From NCBI GenBank assembly GCA_019096065.1, contig JAGUCH010000001.1, positions 17,670,001 through 17,734,000 on the forward strand: a stretch of DNA of 64,000 nucleotides. Reading direction: 5' to 3'. Origin of the DNA: Paracyclopina nana. Lineage: Eukaryota; Arthropoda; Copepoda; Cyclopoida; Cyclopettidae. The notes below the pieces were generated by a model. It was given only the letters and a program-made list of their open reading frames with translations. It did no database searches and was not told the origin of the DNA. The translations under genes and the position numbers were made by a program. Positions 12,825 through 23,900 of this stretch are shown piece after piece. Numbering within the stretch: the stretch's first letter is position 1; each line of letters begins with the position of its first letter.

Positions 12825-13625
12825 TATGTTGGCTAAATATGGAAACTTTTGGTTTTTTTTACACTTTAGTTAAAGTTAACTAGGTCAAAAAAGCAAATGC
12901 ACCTAGGGTCGACTAAACTAGCCCAAATGATGGATTTTTGAATGTTATATAGTCATCCCTAACTAACATTGAATTCGGTTAAAACATTGTAGCTCTGATG
13001 GCTCTAAATTGATGGCAGAGCTGCAGTATTTTAATCAACTTTCAAGTTTTTACCATGACATTTGCATCAGTTATTTTTTGCACACTGGCCAAATGGGAAA
13101 ATTGCACAAAATTGCCGATAGACACGAGTTTCTTTAACATTATTTTTAAGGGCTTCACTTTCTCCCCTTGAGTGCATATCCATAATTTGAGTATTTTTGA
13201 AAAAAATGACACTTTTAAATCAAAAAAGATATGTGTTTTCAAAGGCTTTTTCATAAAAATAACAATTTGATACTTGGCTCTAAAAATGGGAAAAATAAAA
13301 GATGCCTAATCATGGAAACTTTTTGTTTGTTGTTATAATTTGTATCATTCAAAAATTACCTATGGCAATCCACCTAGGGTTGACTAAGCTAGCCAAAATG
13401 ATGGATTATTCAATCCATACACACTGTTTTAGTCCTCCCTAACATTGAAATTGCTGCATGTAAATTGATGGCAAAGCTTCAGTAATTAAATCAACTTTCA
13501 AGTACATCAATTATTTTTTGCACACTGGCCCAAAGGTGAAAATTGCCTGAAATTGCCGATAGACACGAGTTTCTTAAAAAAAATATTTTTAAGGGCTTCA
13601 CTTTCTCCCATTGAGCGTAGTATAT
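12825..13625. repeat. two-copy diverged duplication
   Basis: Positions about 12,825-13,180 and 13,302-13,625 share an ordered set of blocks: ATGGAAACTTT, CACCTAGGGT(C/T)GACTAA, AATGATGGATT, TCAACTTTCAAGT, TTATTTTTTGCACACTGGCC, TTGCCGATAGACACGAG and AAGGGCTTCACTTTCTCCC. Indels separate the copies and no frame is conserved. Confidence 0.75.
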
Positions 13626-15210
13626 GTGATGTGTTTTTTTGTGTGTTCATCTCAACCTTGGCACCTTAATGACCACTGTGTTAAGCAGCAGAAAAACATT
13701 CTTGATCATCTTAACAAGGCAAAGCTTTTTGTTGCAATGAGCCGAGTTGACAGGAAAATTGTCCTTTTAAAATTGTCTTTTGAAAATATTTAAATTCGGA
13801 AATTGAATTGAGCCAGTGCAACAACTCGGGTTTTTTTCCGCGAATTGATGCACATGAAAACAACATAATAATCATCAATTACCAGTTTTTTCTCAAATCC
13901 CCACCACCACAGTCAGTCGTGTCTGAGGCGATTTCGAAAAATGGCGCCAAAATGGCGCGCCAAGCTGGGGGAAAAAATTCCAAGAAGCCATTGGAAAAGT
14001 TGGCAAATTGTCTGCTTGTTTTTCGAGAACATTGATCCAAATATTCCCGCTGATTTTGAGACAATTAAAAGTGGGCCGGGCCAAGAAGCAGCAACCAGAA
14101 AAAGCCATTAAGGTGGTATTTTTAAAAAAACAGGGTGTACCAATTGCGGGCCGCCGTAGATTTCGTTAATCACTTTAGTCATGCCACGCTGGGCAATCAA
14201 GCCCAAAAAGGCCATTTTTGCGCCCTCAAAATGGCCCTTTTTCGTTAGAATAGGCTTTTGGCCATTTTTTGTTTTATTGCCTTTTTTGCCGATTTCCCCA
14301 CCCTGTGCTCCAGAATTGGAGGTCGTAAATTATGCTTCGGGAAAATAATTGCCCGAAAGTCGCGCATTTGCCACATGCTTTTTGGATGCAGCTCATACTT
14401 ATTATTATTTTGAACAAATGGTTTCCTCTCTGATCAATTCAACTTTTTAATTTTTTTTTTTTGCATGTTTTTCTGCCAAGTCAGCAGAGCAAATTGGTGT
14501 ATTATGCGGCGCCCTGTAATTTTCATTTGCATGGTTAATTGGCGAGGAATCTTCATTAATCAATTCCACAACATGCAAAAATGCTCAAGAAAAGAAAAAA
14601 ACTACATTATACTTTATTTGAAATTTCCCTTTTTGGCATGAAAACAATGATACCAATGGTTTTGACTTCAGCCTACAGCAAGCGGTCTTTTATTTATTTA
14701 TTTATTTTTTCTGGCGGCCTCCAATTGAATTAAGCTACTTGATAGACTTAATTTATTTAAATTAAATTTAACCCTGTGGGATTGCCAAATTTAAAAAAAA
14801 AACCAGTTCTATTTTTCCAGCAGTAAAGATATCAATATACTTTGAATTGCAGCTAAAAAAAGCGGTTTGAGTTATCCCAGTCACTTCCTAGGTTTTGTGA
14901 ACATTGCTGATATTCTTCCGATTTCCCTTCAAGATCGCATTATTGCAACCATCTACCGTCATCAGGACATTTAAAACATCTCTAAATCAATCATCTTGTG
15001 TTTATGTTATATATTTAAAACAATTAAATTCTACCGTAATGCAGTAATCCTTTTAAAAAAATTGAATACACTTATTTCCTAGGGTCTTAATTTCGAACTT
15101 CCTCTCGAGTCGCGGTAAAAGCTGAAAATCCCAAAAGTTGCCCATTTAGGCCGCTAGGTTCGCCCTACATCAATGTTATTCTTATGAAACAAATATAAAT
15201 CTTTTCTTGG
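13626..15210. other. intergenic, no gene seen
   Basis: AT-rich spacer with a TTTA microsatellite at about 14,690-14,710. Open frames are short and unsupported. Confidence 0.4.
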
Positions 15211-15218
15211 AAGTTTGG

Positions 15219-15224
15219 TTTATT
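15219..15224 (-). promoter_or_regulatory. poly(A) signal AATAAA of the secreted-protein gene
   Basis: On the minus strand CAATAAACC lies about 30 bases past the stop codon of the 154-residue gene, at a distance suitable for its 3' end. Confidence 0.65.
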
Positions 15225-15250
15225 GCCCATTATTTCACATAACAATTAGG

Positions 15251-15715
15251 TTAGACATCAGCCCAAGGCCGAAGGAAGTCGGGCCTGTCCTTCCTCACAT
15301 TCTCGCCAGCGGAGAGGCGTGGCAGGGGCGTGCTCCAGTAGCCGGGGGGGAAGCGGTTCTCCATGAAGTAGTCGTACTGGCCAATGCCGTAGTCCTCGGC
15401 CTCGAAGCTGTACCAATCGAAATCGAAGGCAAAGTCGTTGTTCCACGAGCGCTTGAACTGGATCTCGTTGTTCTTGTCAAACTTCCAGCCCATGTGGTAA
15501 TAGATCAAAGGGTCCACTATCACGTCCACCGGCGTCCACGTCGAGGCGATCTCGATTCGGCCCGGCCGAAGCGTCGAGGTCGCCCACGTGGCCATGCCGT
15601 ACTCGTGGAGGTCCTCGCTGTAGTCCAAGTAGATGTTGCTGTGGTACGGATTGGGCGTGGGTGCAGGTGCACCCAGGCTCAAACCCACAAAAGCTGACAG
15701 AATCACTCTGATCAT
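15251..15715 (-). CDS. small secreted protein, 154 aa, family unknown
   Basis: Single-exon frame with strong gene context: a TATA box and an initiator upstream and an AATAAA downstream. The N-terminus (MIRVILSAFVGLSLGAPAP) is a typical cleavable signal peptide, so the mature protein of about 135 residues is probably exported. It is rich in Trp, Tyr, Asp and Phe and has no Cys, so it is not a disulphide-knotted peptide. The local GC and the frame are quite unlike the surrounding AT-rich spacer. I do not recognise the family; cuticular or other extracellular structural protein would be a guess. The 160-codon open frame on the opposite strand is its mirror image. The gene is divergent from the thyroglobulin-repeat gene, with about 220 bp between the two putative start sites. 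Confidence 0.75.
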   Translation of the reverse strand: MIRVILSAFVGLSLGAPAPTPNPYHSNIYLDYSEDLHEYGMATWATSTLRPGRIEIASTWTPVDVIVDPLIYYHMGWKFDKNNEIQFKRSWNNDFAFDFDWYSFEAEDYGIGQYDYFMENRFPPGYWSTPLPRLSAGENVRKDRPDFLRPWADV

Positions 15716-15732
15716 GTTGAATGTCCCAAATC

Positions 15733-15769
15733 AACTGAGATCAAAATGCTTTTGGATCGCGTATTTATA
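15733..15769 (-). promoter_or_regulatory. core promoter: TATA box plus TCAGTT initiator
   Basis: On the minus strand TATAAATA (15,769-15,762) is followed 33 bases later by the A of TCAGTT (15,738-15,733). That is the standard TATA-to-start spacing with the arthropod-type initiator TCAGT. The start codon lies about 18 bases further on, giving a very short leader. Confidence 0.7.
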
Positions 15770-15913
15770 CACAAATCCGGCTTCGCCTACTTTCCGGCCC
15801 CGCCCCGATTTGATTTTCCTAATTAAAAACCATCTTTTTGATAGATTTTAATGATGCCGCGTCGCTTTTCTCGTGTTGATTTCGGGGCAGCCAATCAGAG
15901 CGCTGCAATTTTC

Positions 15914-15929
15914 CGCGGCCATCTAGCGG
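15914..15929 (+). promoter_or_regulatory. CTCF-like motif between divergent promoters
   Basis: CGCGGCCATCTAGCGG matches the GCGCCATCTAGYGG form of the CTCF motif at most positions. It lies between the minus-strand start near 15,736 and the plus-strand initiator near 15,957, where an insulator would make sense. Function is inference. Confidence 0.4.
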
Positions 15930-15954
15930 CCGGAATGTGGAACTACTGCTCTTA

Positions 15955-15960
15955 TCAGTT
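15955..15960 (+). promoter_or_regulatory. initiator TCAGTT of the thyroglobulin-repeat gene
   Basis: TCAGTT lies 57 bases upstream of the start codon at 16,012. No TATA box is visible at -30. It is the same initiator word as in the divergent neighbour. Confidence 0.4.
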
Positions 15961-16011
15961 AAGCTCTCTCTTTATGACTCTAGCGATGATGTCAGGCACA
16001 ATTTTGATAAA

Positions 16012-18502
16012 ATGGAGCTGCCGCTGCTGCTGATTTTTGCGAGCTTTTTCAGCTTTGTATTTAGCCAAGCTTGCGACGAGTCTTTCCTTTGCACCCAGGA
16101 CTTTTGCACCTCGGCCTGCGCTCCTAAGGTGGTATAACAACAATTTTTAAAATGCGACCAATTTTAAATCTGATTCAAGGACTGCGGCCTTCCCGATGGC
16201 AATGAGTGCGATGGAGTCATGCTGGAACTGTACGAAAAGTCCGAGGACTTTTGCTCCTGCTGCCCAAGGAAATGCGTGAAATACTTGAAAGAGAACGAAG
16301 TTTGCACCATGGAAGGGCCCTACCTGCCCACCCAAATCTGCGGCCCACAACTAAGTACTTTTTTATGACAATTTTTTTTATATTTCATACATATTTTTTA
16401 TAGAGTGCTCAAGGGCCTCGGTGACTTCCAGTCCAACTTGCGTCCCAATGGAGACCAAATGCGTCCGGGAGAGAAAGCTGATCGAGAGCAGCCAAGTAAC
16501 TATTATATTTTCAATATGCATTGAATTGATAGAGTCATTTTTCACAGGGCTTATTCATGAAGCCCCCAGTGTGCGACGATGAGGGCCTCTACGAGCCTCT
16601 TCAGGTGACATTTCAGCTAATTTTTGCAATAATATCGAAACCATCATATTTTACGCTTGCGATGAAAAATGGCACAGTGGATCAAAAAGCCGATTTTACG
16701 CGCACGAGACATTACGTCAAATCGCAGATTTCCGATTTTAGCACCCGTTTTCAGCTTCTAATTTGTAGGACTTCTAGGCTACCTAAAGAGCACAAATTAA
16801 TGTTTACTGATAGATAAAGGTTCAAATTTGGTGAAGAAAACATAATTTTTGGGCAAAAGTTGATTTTGGCGAATTCAGTAGAACAGCAACTTTGCACAAT
16901 TTGAGCAAAAATTGAATCTCCCATAACTTTTAGCATAAATTGATAATCCACCAGAATTGGCTGCTCTTACTTGCTCTCCCGGGTGCCAGGATGGCATATT
17001 TTTAGCTTACCGCTAATAAGAAAAAGGTGCTACGTTGATTTCGCGACTTTTTCCGTGCGCGTGAAATCGGCAAATAAACCCACTGTGGCATGGGAAGCTT
17101 TGGGTAGGGAAAGATTTCATGAAAAGTGTAATACTCAAATTAGGGCCTAGGTAGTAAAGCAGCAAATATTAGAGCATATTAGCTCAAAAAGCGGTAAAAT
17201 AAATTCAAGGAGTGTTTATGAAATGAATAGAGGATTCTCTTTCTTGCTCATGGCTCCTAAATTGGATGATACAGCTGAATTCCAGTTAAGCCCGAAAAAA
17301 ATTGGGCTTTTTTCGATCCCGACTTTTCTGCCAGAAAAGAAAATGAGCACAAACAGCGTTACAATACTTATATTTTGATGAATTCCTCCCATAATTAGCA
17401 CAAAAGCCAAATTGGGGATTTATTGATGTTATGTTTAATTCCATGCATAGTGCTATCCTGGAGGCCTTTGTCGGTGCGTGGACAGGGAGTCTGGCAATCC
17501 GGTGGCTCTCGGCTTTGGCATCAGCAGCGATTTGACCCAAGCTGAGGAATCCGGAATGAACTGCCAATGCGCCTCAAGTTACCACGAGTCACTTATGCAG
17601 GGCTGCAAAATGCAAATTGACATGCAAACCAATTCAGCAGATTACAAGGTGAACAAATGATAACACTCAATATTTCAGTATGGACATTTATTCATTTCTT
17701 ATGAGGCGGAATTGGAGAAATGCATGCAACAGTCGGTTGAGTCTTCGAGCTTTGGAAGTGCTCACTTGTATTTCAGCCTTGGCCACTCCAGATGCCTGCC
17801 AAATGGCAACTATGATCCCATACAGTGCGTCAACATTCCCGGACTCGTCGATGGCATTTGCGTGTGCGTCAATCCGTGGAGTGAGGGCGATCATTTGACG
17901 CCAAATGGAACCACTTCGTACCAGTCCACAGTCACCGATTTGCACTGCTACGATCCGGATTGGCACACTGTCGACTACTACAGACCGTGCGAAAAGCAAG
18001 TCTTTGACATTCAAGTAAACCTAAATCAAGTAGTATGTACCATCTTAAAAATGATAAAAATAAGGCCAAATCCGAGCTGCTTTATGGGCAAACTGTCATC
18101 CCCCTGAATGATGGACCCATTTGCACTCCGGATGGATATTTTGCCAAGCTTCAGCATAACCAGACGGAAAACACCAATTATTGCGCTGACAGGAATGGCC
18201 ACGTGATCGAAGACTTTGCCAATGTCCCCTCGACATCGAGCCAAGGCCAAGCAATGAACTGCGAATGCGCCTTGGCCAGGGCGTACTTGTCCGACCTCAC
18301 CAAAAAACCGTCCTGTTGCTCAAATGGCAACTTCAACCCAAAGCAATGCGTGGCCGGATTCTGCTTCTGCGTCAACTTGTACGGCCAACAAATCGGCCTC
18401 GAGGTGGATCAGCTCAACGAGGATTCCCTTCAATGCGGCGACTTTTGCTGTGATCAAAGCTCCTACGCTGAAAACGAGTATTGCTATCAGTTTATGAACT
18501 GA
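16012..18502 (+). CDS. secreted thyroglobulin type-1 repeat protein, 461 aa
   Basis: Seven exons join in frame with GT-AG introns: 16012-16128, 16180-16354, 16404-16495, 16548-16604, 17451-17648, 17706-18014, 18065-18502. Residues 1-19 are a signal peptide. A cysteine-rich region with CSCC and CTMEG follows. Then come thyroglobulin type-1-like modules: VCDDEGLYEPLQC...CRCVD, CLPNGNYDPIQC...CVCVN, ICTPDGYFAKLQ, and CCSNGNFNPKQC...CFCVN. The family signature CWCV is replaced by CRCV, CVCV and CFCV. In other animals Tg1 modules often bind and inhibit cysteine or aspartic proteases (thyropins), so an extracellular protease-inhibitor or matrix role is plausible but unproven. Intron 4 (846 bp) is much longer than the others. 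Copies of the final exon continue downstream as a tandem array. Exon joins are deduced from splice signals and frame only. Confidence 0.85.
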
Positions 18503-19650
18503 AATTAGTATTCCAAATATATCTTATGTCCCTTCGAAGTCGAGCAAAGGACAATCAAGGACCTGCCAATGTGCTTTGCCCAAGTTCGTATTTGTTGAAA
18601 ACGAGTATTGCTATCAGTTCATGAGCTGAAATTAGTATTCCAAATATATATTTACCAACAAAGGCCAGGCAATGAATTGCGAATGCGCCTTGGCCAGGGC
18701 ATACTTGTCCGACCTCACCAAAAAACCGTCCTGTTGCCCAAATGGCAACTTCAACTCAAAGCAATGCGTGGCCGGATTCTGCTTCTGCGTCAACTTGTAC
18801 GGCCAACAAATCGGCCTCGAGGTGGATCAGCTCAACGAGGATTCCCTTCAATGCGGCGACTTTTGCTGTGATCAAAGCTCCTACGCTGAAAACGAGTATT
18901 GCTATCAGTTTATGAACTGAAATTAGTATTCCAAATATATCTTATGTCCCTTCGAAGTCGAGCAAAGGACAATCAAGGACCTGCCAATGTGCTTTGCCCA
19001 AGTTCGTATTTGTTGAAAACGAGTATTGCTATCAGTTCATGAGCTGAAATTAGTATTCCAAATATATATTTACCAACAAAGGCCAGGCAATGAATTGCGA
19101 ATGCGCCTTGGCCAGGGCATACTTGTCCGACCTCACCAAAAAACCGTCCTGTTGCCCAAATGGCAACTTCAACTCAAAGCAATGCGTGGCCGGATTCTGC
19201 TTCTGCGTCAACTTGTACGGCCAACAAATCGGCCTCGAGGTGGATCAGCTCAACGAGGATTCCCTTCAATGCGGCGACTTTTGCTGTGATCAAAGCTCCT
19301 ACGCTGAAAACGAGTATTGCTATCAGTTTATGAACTGAAATTAGTATTCCAAATATATCTTATGTCCCTTCGAAGTCGAGCAAAGGACAATCAAGGACCT
19401 GCCAATGTGCTTTGCCCAAGTTCGTACTTGTTGAAAACGAGTATTGCTATCAGTTCATGAGCTGAAATTAGTATTCCAAATATATATTTACCAACAAAGG
19501 CCAGGCAATGAATTGCGAATGCGCCTTGGCCAGGGCATACTTGTCCGACCTCACCAAAAAACCGTCCTGTTGCCCAAATGGCAACTTCAACTCAAAGCAA
19601 TGCGTGGCCGGATTCTGCTTCTGCGTCAACTTGTACGGGCAACAAATCGT
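18503..19650 (+). repeat. 418-bp tandem array of the thyroglobulin-repeat terminal exon
   Basis: Starting after the true stop codon, the period is exactly 418 bp (18,503-18,920; 18,921-19,338; then a unit truncated near 19,650). Each complete unit holds two decayed or partial exon copies. One is a short version lacking most of the module, with CQCALPKF joined directly to ENEYCYQFMS and a stop. The other is an 82-codon near-complete copy ending ENEYCYQFMN and a stop. Copies are nearly identical to each other, so the expansion is recent (or partly an assembly artefact). The 82-codon frames lack their own signal peptide and promoter. They could only be expressed as alternative last exons. Confidence 0.9.
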
Positions 19651-19771
19651 AAAAATAATCGGCTCCGCAAATAACTGCATTGTAAATATTTTCTCCTTCA
19701 AAATCTATGGAATTTGAACAGACATACCATCTTTTTTTTACCTTGATGCTTGCAAAGAGATCATAGACGTC

Positions 19772-20085
19772 AATTGCGAAAAGCTTGTCTTCAGCTTAGA
19801 TTAATGCTACAAAGTCGGTTCAGATGGCGCTAGTTGCATTCTGAAATAACTCTGTTTGTGGGCTTTTTTCGGAATCAAACGGCCCATTGGGGAGTCTGTC
19901 ATCCGTTAACACACACAATGTGCGAGGTTGAAACGCCGGCCCGCGTTGATGAAATCACGCACCCGCTTTTATTCGCGCCCAAATTATGACGTCATTTTAA
20001 TCTGAAGTGCCCTCTGTGTACGAGTGCAACGCCATCTAGATATGATTTGGCATTAATCAAAACTTGAGGCAAGCTTTTCCCAATT
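19772..20085 (+). mobile_element. 314-bp TIR MITE, copy 1
   Basis: It begins AATTGCGAAAAGCTTG and ends with the reverse complement AATTGGGAAAAGCTTG. Imperfect pairing of the ends extends about 36 bp. A second copy of the same length lies at 46,916-47,229 with only scattered differences. Both ends carry an AGATGGCG word inside the inverted repeats, at about 19,822 and 20,033. There is no coding capacity, so it is non-autonomous. The target-site duplication was not resolved. Confidence 0.75.
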
Positions 20086-20893
20086 GTCTAAAGAGCAAAT
20101 AGCTTGAGCAAGAACTCTTTATCACGTTCACTTTAGAATGTGTTGCAATATAATATTTACTGACGTAAGTCAATAGAAGAGACTTGTTTTTTCCAGCCTT
20201 GGACTGATTTCAAAGGTTCCTATCCTATATTTGCACCGTATCTGGATTTTTTAGTATCTAAATTTTCCTCTTTGTAAGCAAGCTCCATTCCAAAAGAATG
20301 AAAATTAATGAAGAAATTTGTCCACATTTTTTTCAAGTTCATTCAAGTTAAAAGCAATGTCTAAGTTTGACAAGCTAGCAAAGGAAGAAAAGACTGAAAA
20401 AATCCAAATACAAATTGTCAATTTGATTACAAAGGGTTATGCTCATATAGTGGGCGACTCTAAACTAAAATAGCCAACATGCACTAGTCCAATTATTTAT
20501 TTTTAAAGAATCCTTTAAACTTGTAAAATATTACGTAGCTGGAATAAAATGAATGGAAATAAAATCTATAATAATTGTTATATTTGACAGACAAACCCTT
20601 TTCATCATTTCTTAATGTTTTCAAGTTTTTATGAAAAAAAGATTTAAATTGAAAGCTTCCAATGAAATGGGTTGGTAAACCAAAACAAATAGTAAATATA
20701 AGGATTATGTCAGAAACCAGCTTGATTTTATGAAATAAATTAAGTCTATGCTTTTTTTCAAGAATACATGCAGATTACCCATAGCGTAGCCAACAAAAAT
20801 AGTTGCCACGCAATTCATGAATATTATTAGTCAATCGAAAACAAAAGATAGCAAATTGTATAGATAAAGCATTATTACTACATTATACGAGTG
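20086..20893. other. intergenic AT-rich spacer, nothing recognised
   Basis: No open frame or repeat is supported between the MITE and the promoter region of the nuclease-NTPase gene. Confidence 0.4.
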
Positions 20894-20930
20894 TATTTAA
20901 AGCAGGTGACAAATTAGATTCTCAACAGTT
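20894..20930 (+). promoter_or_regulatory. possible TATA-type promoter of the nuclease-NTPase gene
   Basis: TATTTAAA at 20,894-20,901 is followed about 30 bases later by TCAACAGTT. The first start codon with a downstream splice-compatible frame is at 20,965. The initiator is not the exact consensus. Confidence 0.4.
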
Positions 20931-20964
20931 TCAAATTGGCGCGCTTCCTCAATTTAAAGCAGAC

Positions 20965-23900
20965 ATGAAGCAGGCCAGGAACCGGGTCGATCTGAAAGAG
21001 AGACGCCCAGGTAAAACCTTCATCAAATCTGTGTATGCTAGTTTAATGAACAGCCAAGATCTAGCAATTGTGTTTGCATTCACAGCAAGGGGTGTTATGG
21101 ATTTTTATTGAGGCAATGCATATAGTTACAGTGCTGCCAGATTTTTTTTAATGAAAAGAAGGTGCACTTTTGTCAAAAATAGCCAGGATTGTCATAGACA
21201 AATACTTCCACAGCTGGCAGCACTGCTATGGTTTTGTGTCATCAATTTAAGAAGGAGCATGAGAAATGCCAAATATTCTGAAAATCAGATTGCTCTATTA
21301 AAAAAAATGCTTTTTCATTCAATTTTTCTTTATTTTAGGTGGCAAAATGGGTGTGCTTGGAAAATGCTGCCAAACATTAGGCATTCAGTCATTACTGCTC
21401 AATCCTTCAGGGCCCAAAATTGAAGAGATGATCCTCAATCCAAAAGCATCCTCTACAAAGGACAGGATAAGCAGTAACCTTGACCAAGTGTATGCTTTAG
21501 GAAATGAAAGGTTTTCCGGCTCAATAACTGAAGCAGCAAATATTTTGATGGAGAGAGATTACCCTCAAATTCACCATTTGACCAATGACAACTACGAACC
21601 AGGCCAAATTGGATTAGTTGCAGTGCCTAAGTTTTTTCGCAGCAAAAAACCCGAGGTGGTTGATCATGATGAGTATGGCAATGTGAAACGCAGAAAAGGT
21701 GATTGCGACTTATATCACATGAAGGAAAATAAGCTTGATGTGATCAAACAAGTGGTTATTGATGGTGCCATGAAAGGAGAAATGCCTGAGAAAGAGGTTC
21801 ACCAAGTCCTTGTTGATTACTTTGAAGGCAAAAAAGAGGATGTCCTGCTCCTGCATGGTCACAAGTTCTCTGAAATAGACATGCAAAAGGTCAAAGACTG
21901 CTCCCACCAGGAAAAAGACTTTGTCATTGTGAATCTGTCACATGGCTACATCATGTCCATTGAAGTAAAGGTAATTTGGCATTGATTCAACAATTTTGCC
22001 TATTTACGTAGCATCTTATGAACATTTGTTCACTCTAGCATGCAGAGAAAAAAGGCAATAAAAGCTCAGTGGAGCAGGTGAAGAAAACCAAAGGACTTTT
22101 GGAGAGGTGGTTTGGAGCTGATATTAGCTCAGAGTGGAAGTTTGTAGGGGTTTCCTATGTGGAAAGGAGACTTTGCTCCACTAAGTGCAAAAATTGTCAG
22201 CCCTTTCTCCTGTCATCAAATGATTCTAAAAGGTAAAACATTTTACTTTTAACTTTATAGATTTACATTGAAACTTTTGGGAATTTGTTAACAATTTATA
22301 AATGCGCCCCCTTCGAAAAATAATTAAGCAACACTTGTCCCCCTATACTGTGGTGCCATCTTTACATAAGATAGCGGAAAATTGGGCAAGCTTAAGCAAT
22401 TTCAATCCAGCCTTCAGTCAAAGTTATTTATTTATAACTCTATTTACTCTTTTCAGTAGCTCACTTGCCCAAACTTTTGAAGCCATGTTGAACCATGTTT
22501 CTACACAATTAGAAGGGAGACCCAAACCCAAACCTGAAGAGTTCAGGAAGCTTGTAAAGTACTTGATCTTTTACTCCTCATCTGTGCCTGCTCCAGTGGT
22601 CAGCACCAATGTCAGCCATGTGGAAAAGCACTTGGAAGCTGCCAGTCTTACCTCGAACATCCAATTTTGGATGTTCCTCACACCGGACCAAAGAAAGGTC
22701 ATGGATGAAGAAAGAGTCATCTTCACATCAAGTTGGTCAACTGGCAAAACTCTGCTCATGAAGAGGAAGGCAGAAGAGCTGGCAGAAAAGGGAGAGAAAG
22801 TCTTGTTTCTGGTTGGCCGCATTAGAAAGTAAGCACAAATCGCAAATTTATCAAAGTTACCCTAATAGCTGGCTTCAGCTCTATTCCATTGCTATGGATA
22901 GAGTTGGCGAAGCATTTTAGCAAAAAAGACAATGTCACTGTAAGGCATTTTGAATGTCACCATGCTTCTTCTCTTTCGAATATCGTGGATGAGTACAAAG
23001 ATCACCACATTTTCGTCGATGAATTGGTCATTAAGGGAAGTCTTTCTCACTTGAATCGCTTCACTGACCGAATCCCGGACGGAAAAGTGCTCTGGATTAC
23101 AATTGCTGGATATGATTTGTAACTTTATGAAACTTTTAATGATATTTCTGCCAACCACGAGCAAATATTTTTTTTAGCATGGATAATTCGGAGACATTGA
23201 GGGAATCCCTACCCAATTCATTCCCATCCTTTCGTTTCCCTGCCATGCGAATTCCATTGAGGAATGCCAAAAGCATCACTGAAAAAGTTTTGCATGAAGC
23301 AAACGGGCTAAAGATTGACAGGCCATATCCCTCGACTCACCTTCCAAAATGGAGAGGATTTGACAATTTGCCGGAGAGTGAAAAAGTCAAAGAAATTGAT
23401 TGTGGCCAGGCAGGCTGGAAAGCTGCATTGCAAAAAGCCCTTGGGGTAATGCGGAACTCAAAAGCGCTTATTATTGTGGAAGCGGAATTCGGGTAATAAT
23501 AATTTGCTTGATAATTTCTTTCAATTGACATAACTTACTAATATTCCGAATTGCAATTAATAGTTATTTATTTCGAGCTGGGGCACGTAAAGTAGGGTCA
23601 TTAAATAGCTGAGCGAGGATTTTAAAATGGGAAAACTCGAGTACAGCTTTACTAGCCTGAGCCTGCGATTGCTGTAATTGTACGAGTGTTTTATCAATTT
23701 AAAATCTGAGGTCAGCTATTTAATGACCCTACTTTACGTGCCCCAGCTCGAAATATACAATTTTATATACTGTAATACGATTTTCGAGTGTTTTAATGAA
23801 GTTACCGGGCTGCCCCGTGCCCTAGAAAATGCTGCTCGGTTTTTATGCTATGTATCACTGGCTCTCATCAGCTAGCATCCAGTGGTTTGAGAGCAATGAA

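Noticed and set aside
15215..15697. 160-codon open frame on the plus strand
   Set aside because: It is the mirror of the secreted-protein gene, which has a signal peptide, promoter and poly(A) signal on the other strand.
18503..19650. Repeat array considered as CRISPR-like or satellite
   Set aside because: The 418-bp unit is a copy of the adjacent coding exon; no spacers or short repeats.
21347..21985. Start of the nuclease-NTPase gene at 21,347
   Set aside because: A better start at 20,965 joins in frame through a GT-AG intron and lies behind a TATA-like promoter; the 21,347 Met remains a possible internal start.
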